Assembly (NCBI GenBank): GCA_028571685.1
Contig: CM053148.1
Coordinates: forward strand, 91,658,001-91,722,000
Direction: 5' to 3'
Length of the DNA: 64,000 bases
Source of the DNA: Heterohyrax brucei
Taxonomy: Eukaryota; Chordata; Mammalia; Hyracoidea; Procaviidae
Below the pieces are notes generated by a model that saw nothing but the letters and a program-made list of their open reading frames with translations, was not told where the DNA came from and searched no databases. Each line of letters opens with the position of its first letter. The stretch's first letter is position 1. A program made the translations under genes and the position numbers. Shown piece after piece: positions 11,514 through 22,632 of this stretch.

Positions 11514-12520
11514 TTTTTTTTTAGTTGTACTTTAGGTGAGGGTTTACAGAAGAAACGAATTGCTCGTTAAATAGCACACTTATTGTTTTCTGACATTGGT
11601 TAACAACCCTGCAATGTGTCACCACTCTCCCTACTTGACCTTGGGTTCTCTATTACCAGCTTTCCTGTCCCCTCTTGCCTTGTAGTCCTTGACCCTAGGC
11701 TGCTGTGCCACTTTTTAGTCTAGTTTTGTTTTATGGGCCTGTTCAATCTTTGTTTAAAGGGTAAACCTTGAGAGTGACTTCATTACTGAGCTAAAAGGAG
11801 AGGAGCCACAGTCTTGAGACTTCTCCAAACTCTGTCAGAGCAGTAGGTCTGGTGGTGTTTTTGTTTGTTTGTTTTTGTGAATTACTATTTGGTTGCACAT
11901 TTTTCTCCACCTCTGTCCAGGACCCGCTATAGTGATCCTTGTCAGAGTAGCCAGTGCTGTTAGCAGGGTCTTATCTGGCTTTACTGGACACAGTTTGATG
12001 GAGGCTCTGTGGATGTAGTCCATTAGTCTCTTAGACTAATCTTTCCCTTGTATCTTTAGTTTTCTTCATTCTCCTTCACTCCTGAAGGCATGAGACCAGT
12101 GGAGTTTCCTAGGTGACCAGTCATAGCCTTTTAAGACCTCAGATGCTCCTCGGCAGCATAAAATGTAGAATATTGTCTTTATAAACTGTGCTGTACTAAT
12201 TGAGCTAGGTGGTCTCAGAAACCATGGTCCCACAACCCTCAGTTCAACAACTAGGTCCTCTATGGAGTTTGGATGTTTCTATGGAGCACCTGTGACACGG
12301 TTGTGCTGGTTTCCCCAGTATTGTGCACTGTCTTACCCTTCACCAAAGTTACCACTTATCTATTTTCTATTTAGTGTTTTTCCATCTCTCTTCCTCCTTT
12401 CCTTTGTATCTACCAAAGATTGTGGGGTTTTTTTGTATGTAAGCTTTTCTTGAGTGTTTATAGTAGCAGGTTCATACTGTATTTTTCCTTTAATGATTGA
12501 CTTCACCTTCATGAAATATA
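11514..12520 (-). mobile_element. L1 3' end, minus strand, 5'-truncated
   Basis: Starts on the plus strand with a T9 run (reverse of the poly(A) tail). The 3' UTR blocks include CTTTTAAGACCTCAGATGC at 12130 and a run of pyrimidine-rich sequence. At the right end (TGATTGACTTCACCTTCATG) it just reaches the end of the ORF2 region, by comparison with 4760-4790. No usable ORF. Confidence 0.75.
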
Positions 12521-13213
12521 TTTTTATAGAGTAAAGAAATCTGGGTGAGCTGTTTTTTATTCATCAGAAAAAGAGGAAAGCAGGAATAGGGAACAGATAA
12601 GACAAATATAAAACATATAGCAGAATGATAGGAATGCACACCATTATGAACCAAAATGCCCTAATTACCATATATAGAAAACTGCCCAGTGGCAGTAGAG
12701 TACACTGTTTCCCTCCCCACCCAATGTATGCTGAACATTATTCCAAGGAAGACTGTATTGTTAGCCATAAAATAAATTGTAATATCTGCCAAGATCATTT
12801 GCATTTCATTCTGTATATGAGGAATTCAGTTAAAGTTCTGTTTTCAGGTGTAGTCATAACAATGAAAATCAGTACTAGGAAATAAACAAAAAGCTTCAAC
12901 CAATAATCTCAGCTGCTTTCATGAGAGAAAGCTGAAGATAGGAATTAATATGGATTAGAGCAGAAATTACTGAAAATGAAAAATAGAAAAAGTAAGTAAG
13001 ACAAAACCTGACTTATGGAGGAGATAGACTTGATAAATATTCATCAGACTGATAAAGAAAAATAGTTACAGGAGACAAATTGCTAATGTCACAAATAAGA
13101 GAAGTGGAATAACTACATTATTAACAATGTCATGCCAACTAACCTTAAAAGTTAGTTGAAATGAAAAACAAAAAATTTCTGAAAGATAAAAATTTCCAGT
13201 GCTTCCAAAAATC

Positions 13214-13369
13214 AAAGCCACTGCCATCAAATAGATTCTGACTCTTTTTTCCACTAACGACAGAGTTAAGATGTCTCATAAGTTTTCCAAGAAGCACCTA
13301 GTGGATTTGAACCGCCAACCTTCTGGTTAGCAGCCATAGGACTTAACTACTACAACACCATGATTTCCT
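13214..13369 (-). mobile_element. AfroSINE inserted in ancient L1
   Basis: CACTGCCATCAAATAGATTC, GTGGATTTGAACCGCCAACC, GGTTAGCAGCCATAGGA and AACACCATGATTTCC give the complete reverse-strand order. L1 ORF2 sequence is recognisable on both sides. Confidence 0.85.
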
Positions 13370-13506
13370 TCTAAGGCTTATTCAAGAGGGAATGCATAGG
13401 GTAGATAGTCTACTTTCCATTTAAAAAATTGATTCACTGTTTTAAATCTTGCAACAAAGTCAAATTCTGTTCCAGATGGCTGACCATTTAATTCAACTAA
13501 ATATTT

Positions 13507-13645
13507 AAGTGGTTAGGAGTTTGACTTCTAACCCCAAACTCATCATTTCAAATCCCTCAGCCACTCCTTGGAAATACACAGGGTGACTGTGCTCTGTGCT
13601 ATTTGGTTGCTATGAGTCAGAATCAATCCAATGGCAATGGACTTT
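13507..13645 (+). mobile_element. AfroSINE, head-truncated
   Basis: Begins at GTGGTTAGGAGTTTGACTTC, then CCTTGGAAATACACAGGG and the tail GAATCAATCCAATGGCAATG. It lies inside the ancient L1. Confidence 0.8.
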
Positions 13646-13773
13646 TTTAGGGTGAGGTGGAGAAGGATGGTAATGTCCTACACATTTTCCTGGAATATTT
13701 GAGAGAATAAAATTTCAGCTAATCATAGTGTGGACATCAAGTGAGAGAGAGAGAAAAAAAAAAAGAACAAAGT

Positions 13774-14389
13774 TGTCATGCATTGAAATATGTCCTCCCA
13801 AAATGTATAATGATTTGGCTGGGCCAGGATTCCCTGTACTCTGTGATTGCCCTCCACGTTATGATTTTCTTGTGCTGTAAATCCTCATCTCTGTCTGTGG
13901 TTAACAGAGTAGATTGTTAGGATTAAAGTGGGACTGTAAATCTCTTCCAAAGACTACCTCCCTACTCCACTGTAAAGGGAGTTTCCCTGAGGTGTAGCTT
14001 GCACCACCTTTTATCCTACAAGAGATGAAAAGAAAGGGAAGCAAGCAGAGGGCTGAGATTCTCACACTAAAGAAAGGAGCACCGGGAGTAGAACATGTTG
14101 TTCAGACCTGAAGTTCCTGTGCCAAGATGCTCCCTAAACAAAGACTGATGTAACCCAAGAATTTTCCTCCAGAACCAACAGAAGGAAAATTTACTCTGAA
14201 GTGGACACCCTGAATTTGGACTTGCAGCCTACTGGACTGTGTAAGAATAAACTTTCCTTTGTTCTGTAGGTCAGTTCTACCCTGGCCCCTAGGGTCGCCA
14301 TGAGTCAGATCTGACTCAATGACACTTGGCTTCTTAAAGCAGTTCACTCTGTGTTGCTTCTGTTAGATCAGCACTAGCCGACTAAAACA
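13774..14389 (+). mobile_element. solo LTR (ERVL/MaLR-like), copy 1
   Basis: It starts TGTCATGCATTG and ends GACTAAAACA, the TG...CA ends of a retroviral LTR, with AATAAA at about 14245. It shares long stretches with the LTR at 56630-57077 (GGATTCCCTGTA, TTATGATTTTCTT, TGCCAAGATGCTCCCT). Relative to that copy it has an extra block near 14010-14098 and a SINE-tail stub at 14266-14335. The flanking 5 bases (AAAGT / ACTGT) are only a weak TSD. No internal proviral genes remain. Confidence 0.72.
14266..14335 (+). mobile_element. 3'-only AfroSINE stub inside LTR copy 1
   Basis: About 70 bases (GGTCAGTTCTACCCTGGCCC, GGGTCGCCATGAGTC, GACTCAATGACACTTGGC) interrupt the LTR between the AATAAA region and TTAAAGC. 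The other LTR copy at 57000-57040 lacks them. It is therefore a genuine short insertion and not an old full SINE. Confidence 0.75.
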
Positions 14390-15029
14390 ACTGTCTTTAA
14401 CGCAGATGCATTCCAAAATTCTTTCTAAACATGTTAAAATAGGATATTTGATGATGAAGTAACATTTATACCAGGGATGCAAGGTTGGTTTAACATTGAA
14501 AATTCAAAAAGAAAGTAGTTGACAAAATTAACTAATTAAAAACTCAATAATCATTTCAGTAGATGCAAAATTTGATTTGATAGTATCCAACATTCATCTG
14601 TTTAAGAAATCTCAGAAAAATAGGAAAAGAAGGAAACATCTGCAACTTAATTAAATGTGTCTGCCACTTCCCCCCAAAAAGCACAGTCCTACACCCAGCT
14701 TCATACTTATTGGTAAAATACTGAATGTTCTTTCCCTAAGATCATATTTGGAAATTAAAAAAAAAAAATTCTTAGTTGAAGGCTACAAATTGTTTCTATA
14801 GAAAATATTAATGACTAATTAACTGGGTTAGCAAATTTCAAAATGCAAGGGTATTCAACAAAAATCATTCATTGTCTATGAAAAATTAGAAATTGAAAAT
14901 TGAAAAAATCAGTAACATAGTATATAAATATATGAAATAAATATGGATTAAATTTGACACAAAATGTTCAAGACCTGTACATAACAAACAACAAAATACT
15001 GCCGAGGTGAAGTAAGAAAATCCATATCT

Positions 15030-15470
15030 TTGTTAGTGCTACTCTAACAAATTCTCCACAGGCTTAATTTTTTAAGGATAGAATGTAGTCTCACAATTTA
15101 GGAGACTGGTGGCTAAATGTTTAAATGCTTGACTGGTACCCACCAGCTGCTTCACAGGAAAATAATGTGGCAGCCTGCTTCTGTAAAGATTTCAGCTTTG
15201 TAAACCCTATTTGACACTTCTGTTTTGTTCTATAGAGTCTCTGTGAGTTGGCATCAAATGGATAGCAATGGGTTTGGGAGAGTTAGGAGACTGAAGTCTC
15301 AGATCAGGATACTACCTCTAGGGAAAGGTCCTTTTTGAAGTCCCTTAGAAATCTGCACATGGCATTTGCCTTTCCCCCATTTGTTCTTCTGTGCCTTATC
15401 AGCCCTCTTTTGTATAAGGGATTAAATTTAAGGCAACACTGATACATGAGTTATCAATTTAACAAAGAAA
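15030..15470 (-). mobile_element. LTR-like repeat fragment, reverse orientation
   Basis: TAACAAATTCTCCACAGGCT and CTCACAATTTAGGAGACTG, then (after a SINE) GAAGTCTCAGATCAGGATAC resemble the reverse strand of a MaLR-type LTR. It separates two parts of the ancient L1 and was itself later hit by a SINE. Exact family not assigned. Confidence 0.5.
15108..15282 (+). mobile_element. AfroSINE, long form, with TSD
   Basis: It contains the long-form block GCCTGCTTCTGTAAAGATTT and the tail GGATAGCAATGGGTTT. It is flanked by an exact 10-base direct repeat TTAGGAGACT at 15098-15107 and 15283-15292, which fixes the insertion boundaries. Confidence 0.9.
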
Positions 15471-16008
15471 ACTGTATTTCCAAATAGCTATAAAAGGCAA
15501 ATAAAAACACAAAAAATGTATTAGATGATGTTTGTCTTTACAAACATTTGAATAAATATATAATGAGATATCAGTGTGCAATTCTCAGAGAGTAAAAAAA
15601 ATTAAAAAAAAAAAAAATTGACCCAAGTGTTGAAGAGACTGTGATGGGACTGGAACTCTCATAGACTATTGGCAGAGTGTAAAATGATGTAATGACTCTG
15701 GAAAGAGTTGGGCCATTTCTTGAACAATAGATTAAGTGTTCGTATATTATATGACCTAGGCACTGAACTCCTAAGTATTGCCCCAAAGGAGTGAAAATGT
15801 GTGTCCATGTGGATATTGGAAAAGATGCTCATAGCAGCTTTATATTTAAGCCAGCAATGCCCTGGTAGATGGGATGGGCAGTCCATCAATATGTGAATGG
15901 ATAAATATTTGTGTATCTATACCGTGGAACACTACTTAGTAACATGAATGAAATATTGATACATGCAAGCACATAAAGGAATCTCAAAGGAATTAGGCCA
16001 GGTGAAAT

Positions 16009-16024
16009 AATAATAATAATAATC
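16009..16024. repeat. (AAT)n microsatellite
   Basis: About five AAT units in the 3' UTR of the ancient L1. Confidence 0.8.
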
Positions 16025-16334
16025 AGAAAATAAAGCTAAAAAGCTGCCCAAGTTAAGAGTCCATATATATATATCCATACATATATATAAGTTTATAATA
16101 TACCAACTAATCTATAGTGACAGAAAGCAAGTAAGTAGTTGCCTGGGATTTGAGGAAATAGTTGAAAGGAGTGGAAGGCAATAGCTACAAAGGAGAAGAG
16201 AAAACTTTCCTTGGCTAATAGATACATATTGTTTTTCCTATATTTATTAAAGTGATCATTTCACTGAAATGTGCATGTAGCAAAACTTACTAAAATGCAG
16301 ACTTTCAATATTTACACATTACTGTATGATAATA

Positions 16335-16484
16335 GGAGCACTGGTGGTGCAGTGGTTTAAGAACTCAACTGCTAACCAAAAGTTGACAGTTGGAATCCAC
16401 TAGGCTTCCTTGGAAAGCCTGTGGGACAGTTCTGCTCTGTCCAGTAGGGGTACTGAGTCAGAATCAACTTGATGGCTGTGGCTT
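16335..16484 (+). mobile_element. AfroSINE, short form
   Basis: GGAGCACTGGTGGTGCAGTG head, CTGCTAACCAAAAGTTGACA, CCTTGGAAAGCCTGTGGGAC, and tail GAATCAACTTGATGGCTGTG. It directly abuts the end of the ancient L1. Confidence 0.9.
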
Positions 16485-17470
16485 AGATTTCGTTACGGTG
16501 TTTGATACAACAGTTATGTTGCAATATATTTGTAATTTAAAAAATGGCATATGACAATTTGAAAATGAAAAGACTTCCGAACTCCATTTAGCATTTCTTC
16601 TAAAATCTTCTATGTCCTATTTGACACAGCATATATAACACAGATATCATTGTCAGTGGAATCTAAGAAAACTGCACTAATTTTCCATTAAACTTCTCAC
16701 TCAAGATATTTTTAACTTCCCTATACTTGTTTCTTTCCGCTTTAATATATGAAAAAAAAAACTGTCAACTACAAAGAGATTTGATGAAGCGCTAATGAAA
16801 TAATTTACATAAAGCCTATGGTTTATAGCATCCTCCAGTATTTTATTCTCCTCCTGCCCTTCCCAAAGCGATAAGCAAGTTTAATGATTGGTTTGGGATA
16901 CTTTTTGAGACTGGATAGCTGCCAAATACCATTTGTAATCCACAAAAAAATGACCATCCTATTTTAGTATGTCTACTTCAGCTATGTATCAGCATCTCAT
17001 TAAAAAGAAAAATTAATAAAAGACCATCTGTATGGTCCAAGGAAACTTAAAGCCCAAAGTGGAAATTTTTGGTGAGTCAATACAATGTGTTTTAAGTCTG
17101 AAAATTGTTTAATTTTATTGCATTCAAATTTCTTTTAATCACATTGGGAAAAGATTGTTTCCTGCTTGCGTCTCCCCACCCAGTTCAATCTGATACCTAG
17201 TTAACTTTATTATGGTCCAGAAGGACATTGAAAAAAATGTTACATGAAGAGCAATTAACAATTTGAAATTATTATGATTAACACACTGTAATTAAGCTTT
17301 TAAAAATTATTATTACAAATGGGACTGTGGTATATCAGTACGTACATGATGTTTAATGAGTCGAATAAAAATATTCACAAAAAGCAACATTTCAAAGAAG
17401 CACAGCAAACTTAAATGTGTTACCTTCAGTTCAGAATTATTGTCCACTGAGTGGAAACAAGACTGCATTA
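16485..17470. other. unassigned, apparently single-copy AT-rich sequence
   Basis: No transposon, gene or RNA recognised. It contains an A9 run at 16751. Confidence 0.4.
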
Positions 17471-17597
17471 CCATATTGCTGACGCAAACATCAACAGTTC
17501 GAATCCACCAGTCTCTTCTCAGAAACTCTGTGGTGAAATGCTTTTCTGTCCTGTAGGGTTTCTATGAGTGAGAATTGACTTAACAGCAACAGGGTTT
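17471..17597 (+). mobile_element. AfroSINE, head-truncated
   Basis: CAACAGTTCGAATCCACCAG (the tRNA B-box region), then GAAACTCTGTGGTGAAATGC, GTAGGGTTTCTATGAGTGAG and CAGCAACAGGGTTT. Confidence 0.8.
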
Positions 17598-19225
17598 GAT
17601 CATATAGATAGCAAATGTTATCTAGTTAATTCTCCAAGGAAACATTCACTTTTTGCACTCCTCTATTGATTTATTTCAATAAACTTGACTGTTCAGACCC
17701 AGTGGCTCGCTGTTAGCAGAACATCACGTAAAGCAAGGACGGAAGACAACTCCAAAGAATCTTGAAATTTAAGGCACTTAAAATCACATGTGGATGAGAA
17801 TGTAAATTAAAGACGATAAGGTGAATGATATTCCCAAACAAGTTCTGAAGTATTTAACTCGCCGGTAATAATTTATAAAGTAGGGATGTAGACATATGCC
17901 TGCTAGATCTGAGGGGCATGTTAATCGAGTCCAATGAAGACAGATAGCTCCGTTCTGGTACCACCGAGCAGACAGCCGCCTCCTGAAACACTTCTCAACC
18001 AATGCACATCAATCTCTCCCTGATGGCTGCCCAGATTCGACAGTGAGGCACACTCCCCTGAATCCTAAAAGGCCATCGCTGTCTCTTGTGAAGTTGTTTA
18101 ACTTTGTTTTCATTTTATGGAAGCTGGCTAGGCTCTCAGGCGCACAGGATTTGACAGATCGATTTTTATAAAACACCTAGTGAAGAGTGATTTTTACTAA
18201 ATCGTAAATTTCAAATCTCATGGAATAAACTGAACCTGGCATTAGCTGGAGAGTCTCTGTGATGTCCTTTATTATTTATTGCATTTTTCATATGTTATTT
18301 AAGGAGAGATGCATGTTTTTGTGATATTATTCAACGGGTTACAATTTTCAATGTGATCCTTGTTAATAGGAAGGGGACATTTCCACGAAGTATGTTTAAT
18401 TATTTTTGAAATTTAATTTATACCATTTATGAACCACTCAACATGATGAAGATACCCTGAGGAGGACATCAAATGACTGTTCCTGGATAGTCAATAAGAT
18501 AATTATTTGATATGCTGAAAGCAACCTCCCAAACACGTTGCTGTCATTCTTTATTCTGTATCATGCACAGCAGTGGCATAACACAAGATGTGGTTTTCTC
18601 TATTTTCCAGAATTGATTTGAGGATTTGTAAACCTGCCACAACATTGTCAAAGTAAACAATATCAGTGTTCAAATTATGTCCACATATTTGTATCTAAAA
18701 ACAAGTGCAATCTATTATTAAAGATATCATCAGCGAGATTTCACAGTGCTACTCAAAAATCATGTTATGTTTTATGTTTGTTTGACTATGCAACACAATT
18801 TGTCATACTAAATCAATATCAATGTACTTTTTTTTTTTTTTTACTGCTGCAAGATTTAAATATTCCTAGGGTATTGAAGGCCTTTTGCTATAAATTTTGT
18901 GAGTCTCCAAATTAAGGATGGTTTCTGGTTGAATGATGATTTCAGGAGCGAGAGAATCACCTTCAGTGGATGACATTAGTGTTTCAGGTCTTATCACCTA
19001 CCAGAACTTGGTATCATTTTTCCAGTCTGTTTTATTACTCACCTCTTTATGTACTGATTGTTTTTTCTGTCAGACTGAGTCCAATCTCAGGTACGAGTCA
19101 TAGAAGGATTAATGTCACCCATGGTTTCTTTCTCAAGAAGGTACATTATTGCATTTCCCCTTCTGTTGTCCTGGCTTAAGGCACAGAACTCCAGAGATGA
19201 CCAATCAAAACTGAAGGCAAACCAC
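17598..19225. other. unassigned 1.6 kb repeat-poor segment
   Basis: It is unusual in this window for holding no recognisable SINE or LINE. Composition is more mixed than in its surroundings (for example GGCTAGGCTCTCAGGCGCAC at 18125). No open frame above about 72 codons and no obvious splice-bounded exon. A T18 run at 18829 is the only simple repeat. It may be single-copy DNA with conserved non-coding sequence, but this cannot be judged without alignment. Confidence 0.4.
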
Positions 19226-19395
19226 TTGCCATCCAGTCAATTCCGATTCCTGGTGGCCTCCTATCTGTAGAGTAGAATTTCTCAGAAGGCTTTCAGGACT
19301 GTGGTTTTTCAGAAGTGAGTCACCAGGCTTTTGTGGTGAATTCCATCTGTCGGTGTTAGGGTTAGTAGTCAAGTATTTCACCATTTGAGATACAC
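19226..19395 (-). mobile_element. AfroSINE fragment, strongly diverged
   Basis: GCCATCCAGTCAATTCCGAT and TGTAGAGTAGAA match the reverse tail and body. The head region is decayed. Confidence 0.5.
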
Positions 19396-19417
19396 AGTGA
19401 ATCTTCTAGAGGTGACA

Positions 19418-19562
19418 AACCCAAACCAAACAAACCCACTGCCATTGAGGACAAAGTGGAACTGTTCTGCATACCTTCCAAGAAGTGCCTGATGGGTTTG
19501 AACTTGGGCCAGCCTTTTGGTTAGCAGACATAGCTCTTAATGGCAACACCACCAGTGTTTCC
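19418..19562 (-). mobile_element. AfroSINE with internal deletion
   Basis: ACCCACTGCCATTGAGGACA (part of the tail missing), GCCTGATGGGTTTGAACTTG, CCTTTTGGTTAGCAGACATA and CACCACCAGTGTTTCC. Confidence 0.82.
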
Positions 19563-20737
19563 AAGTAGCCCTAAAATGAAAAGCAAGAGTAGTGAAGAAG
19601 ATGCAGCACATTGCATCCCATCAGCTTTAGTCCATCCCTGCCACAGCTTCCATGCTCTTGTTGGCTTTCGAACACCCTTCATCCATAGGCCAAAGTAAGT
19701 TTGGTTTTCCCATCTCTTATCTATAATCTTCTGGCTGTAACCATGGGATTCTAGACTGGTACCTAAACTAGTGCTTCAGATATTTGTGAGCACAAGAAAA
19801 TGCTCAGGATCTTTAGCATAGGAGATGAGAATGTCTGCCTGTGGACAGAACTCCACGTTTCAGACATGCCAGAAAAAGACGAATATGCATCACCCAATGG
19901 ACCTTCTGTGTGAGTAGATGTTTTCTGAAACTCTCAGATTACTACCTGGAACAGAACATATTTGCTTTAGCTTCCAGCCACCGCCACTTGAGTGTGTAAT
20001 TTTATATGATGCTGATGATTGTCTTCTCTTTGAGTCCAGGCACATGTGCAAGTTTGGCCCACTGTGTTTCCCGGAATTTGGCATAGCACTTGGACATGAT
20101 TGTTGCTGTTCTTGCTAGTTACCTTCTGTAAGTCTCCAGCTTGTGATGACCTCCTGTATTCCTGGTCCTGTCCTGTCTTAATAATCACTGGGAAGTTTGA
20201 GTTCATTGTTGTATCTATTGGCGCGTGATAATTGTTCTATAAAAATATGGTGAAATAACAATCATATTCACTCTAGAACAAAACTGGATCCTTTCTTTTA
20301 TCATGGATTAGTTCATGCTTTGTAGGCATAGAGTTTCAAATGGGATAAAAGAAAAGCAATGAAAGCTACACTTCAGTTTAGGAGGTAGAAAGTCACCACC
20401 AAAAATTGCTGCTGTTATAAAAATTGGAAAAACCTGGGTAGTATACAGAATCACGTCCCTTCACGACCCTACCAGAGAGCTGAGGTTGTAAGGAGAGGGA
20501 GCCATTCCATATTGTCTATTGCCTGATATGTAATTTTTTTTCTTGGACTCATAGCTTATCAAAATACTTTGCTAGAAAACTCAAGAAATATGGGAATCTA
20601 TTAATTCAGTTGAGTATCTGTGTATATGAAAACGTGAATATGTTGACAACAAAAGAAAAGAGCTTGATCATCTGACTTAACATCAAAAACATGTAAGTGT
20701 ATCTGACAATGGCAGGGATAGAATGTACAAAAAGAAG
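19563..20737. other. unassigned sequence
   Basis: About 1.2 kb with no recognised element or coding signature. Overlapping short frames occur on both strands near 19890-20206 but show no family resemblance. Confidence 0.4.
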
Positions 20738-20891
20738 CAAAACCAAACCCACTGCCATCAAGTAGTGTCTGACTCATAGAGACCCTAGAGGTCAGTGTAG
20801 TACCGCTCCATAGAGTGTCCAAGGAGTGCCTGGTGGATTTGAACTGTTGGCCTTTTGGTTAGCAGATGTCGCACTTAACCCACTATCCCTC
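20738..20891 (-). mobile_element. AfroSINE, complete
   Basis: AAACCAAACCCACTGCCATC, GTCTGACTCATAGAGACCCT, GGTGGATTTGAACTGTTGGC, GGTTAGCAGATGTCGCACTT. All blocks in order. Confidence 0.9.
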
Positions 20892-21003
20892 ATAATATAT
20901 AACATATAATAAATGTGTAGTATATAGAATATAATAGAGTATGTAATTAGTCGCTAAGACTCGACGGCACTTGGCTAATTAGTATATGATATATAGTATG
21001 TAC

Positions 21004-21193
21004 TATGGAGTCATTTGGTGGCTCAAACCATTAACTCCTTAATTGCCAACTGAATGGTTGGTGGTTGAAGTTTACACAGAAGCACTTCAGAAAAAGGCCT
21101 GGCGACCTATTGCGAAAAGGTCAGTCATGAAAACTTTCTAGAACACAGTTCTACTCTGACACACAAGAGTTCTTCAGGAGTCAGAATTCAACT

Positions 21194-21194
<1 letters not shown>
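21004..21194 (+). mobile_element. AfroSINE variant with alternative central block
   Basis: The head is TGGAGTCATTTGGTGGCTCA. In place of the common central block it has AAAAAGGCCTGGCGACCTAT, then GAACACAGTTCTACTCTGAC and GAGTCAGAATTCAACTC. This looks like a distinct subfamily. It runs straight into a TA microsatellite. Confidence 0.72.

Positions 21195-21196
<2 letters not shown>

Positions 21197-21226
<30 letters not shown>
21197..21226. repeat. (TA)n microsatellite
   Basis: About fourteen TA units follow the SINE tail at 21194; the array may have grown from the SINE 3' terminus. Confidence 0.92.
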
Positions 21227-21233
<7 letters not shown>

Positions 21234-21339
21234 TTTAATCCATAACATATAATGTTTTGTTTCACCATAACTTTTCGATCTGTATGCTAAGTACGTAATC
21301 TGAGATTCTAGATGATGCAAAGAAAAATAAGGCTTGATT

Positions 21340-22125
21340 GGCAGAAGTTTCTTTGGCAGCATGAGTTCCACAGGTGACACAAGCCTGTTTGCTCAAAGTG
21401 AAGAGAATTTGAAACACTTACTGATGAAGATCAAAGCCCACAGTCTTCGATATGGATTGTACCTCCATGTGAAGAAAACAAAAATCCTCACAACTGAACC
21501 AGTAAGCAACATCATGATAAATGGTGAAAGGATTGAATTTATCAAGGATTTCATTTTATTTGAGTCCACAATCAATGTTGATGAAACTAGCAGTCAAGAA
21601 ATCAATTGATACCTTTCAATGGGAAAATCCGCTGCAATGGACCTCTTTAAAATGCTGAAAAACAAAGATGTTACTTAGAAGACTAAGGTGCGCATGACCC
21701 AAGCTATAGTATTTTCAATCACATTGTACTATGGACAACGTATAAGGAAGAAAATGCCTTCGAATTGTGGTGTTGGAGAAGAATATTGTACATACCATAG
21801 ACTGTCAAAGGGACAAACAGATCTTTTGTGGAAGAGGCACAACAGAGTGCTCCTTGGAAGCAAGGATGGTGAGATTGTATCTTACACGCTTTGGAAATGT
21901 TATCAGAAAGAATCAGTCCTTGGAGAAGGATATACTGCTTGTTAAAGCAGAGAGTCAGCTTGTTGAAGTAGAGAGTCACCCAAAAAGAGGAAGACCCTCG
22001 GTAAGATGGACTGACACAGCGTGTGCAACAATGAGATTAAGCATCAAAATGATTATGGGCAGGACATATGTTGCTCATAGGGTTGCTGTGAGTTGGAACC
22101 AACTCAGTGGCATCTAACAACAACA
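21340..22125 (+). mobile_element. RTE LINE, 3' third, broken ORF
   Basis: Starts inside the reverse-transcriptase region and continues to the 3' end. The frame 21334-21609 encodes SEENLKHLLMKIKAHSLRYG and KTKILTTEPVSNIMINGERI, matching the copy at 60.5 kb. Further C-terminal parts are spread over two frames at 21688-22117 (GRPSVRWTDTA). The element ends GAACCAACTCAGTGGCATCT. A 21-base tandem duplication sits at 21938-21979. This is the downstream part of the ORF, after the catalytic YADD box; no activity remains. Confidence 0.85.
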
Positions 22126-22632
22126 TGTAACGTATCCAAGTCATGTTACTTTAACATAACACTGTGTCCTGGGGCATACAATTTATTTCTCTCATTAATG
22201 GGCATTTATGTTACCTGGTGTATTTGCCTTTTATGGGAAGAAAACAAATGACGCTTTTCAAAGGGGTAACTGGAGAGAGCCTCATTTAAGGGAGGGATTA
22301 TTGAAAGGTTTAGACAGGGGAAAAGGAAACGACCGATAATAATAGATACTGCTGTCATTTGTGAGCCAAAAAGGAGGAGGTATACCAAGCATTCTCTCTG
22401 TGGGAGAAAGCAGCCCAAAAGAAGCTGAATACTTAGAGCTCAGCTAGCTACAGACCAGCTCTGGCCTGCTGGAGGGAGTAAAAGGGAATAGGAAAAAAGT
22501 ACCTTTAGCTAGCTAATCTTGGAGTACTTCCCAAAGGCCAGGGCCACTTAGAGGCCAGAGAGCACAGAAATTCTGCATACAAACCACAGAGGTCAGTATC
22601 CTTGGTAGTCTCCATAGGTCAGCAGGGTGGAG
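22126..22632. other. unassigned sequence
   Basis: Purine-rich stretches (for example 22300-22340) suggest an old LTR or internal proviral sequence, but I cannot assign a family. Confidence 0.35.

Larger units (their letters stand above)
12570..16330 (+). mobile_element. ancient L1 on plus strand, interrupted by later insertions
   Basis: ORF2 is followed through successive remnants. The endonuclease region is at 12590-12880. The inter-domain region is at 12930-13140 (AGAGCAGAAATTACTGAAAA). Reverse-transcriptase parts are at 13370-13495 (CCAGATGGCTGAC) and 14400-14640 (CCAGGGATGCAAGGTTGGTT, matching PGMQGWF). The C-terminal region and 3' UTR are at 15470-16330 (GAATGGATAAATA, GTGGAACACTACTTAGTAA). 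Interruptions are a minus SINE (13214-13369), a plus SINE (13507-13645), a solo LTR (13774-14389) and an LTR fragment holding another SINE (about 15030-15470). Divergence is much greater than in the 3.7-10.85 kb L1; no frame is open for long. Confidence 0.78.

Noticed and set aside
16335..16420. tRNA-like sequence with A and B box resemblance
   Set aside because: It is the head of an AfroSINE, repeated many times in the window, not a tRNA gene.
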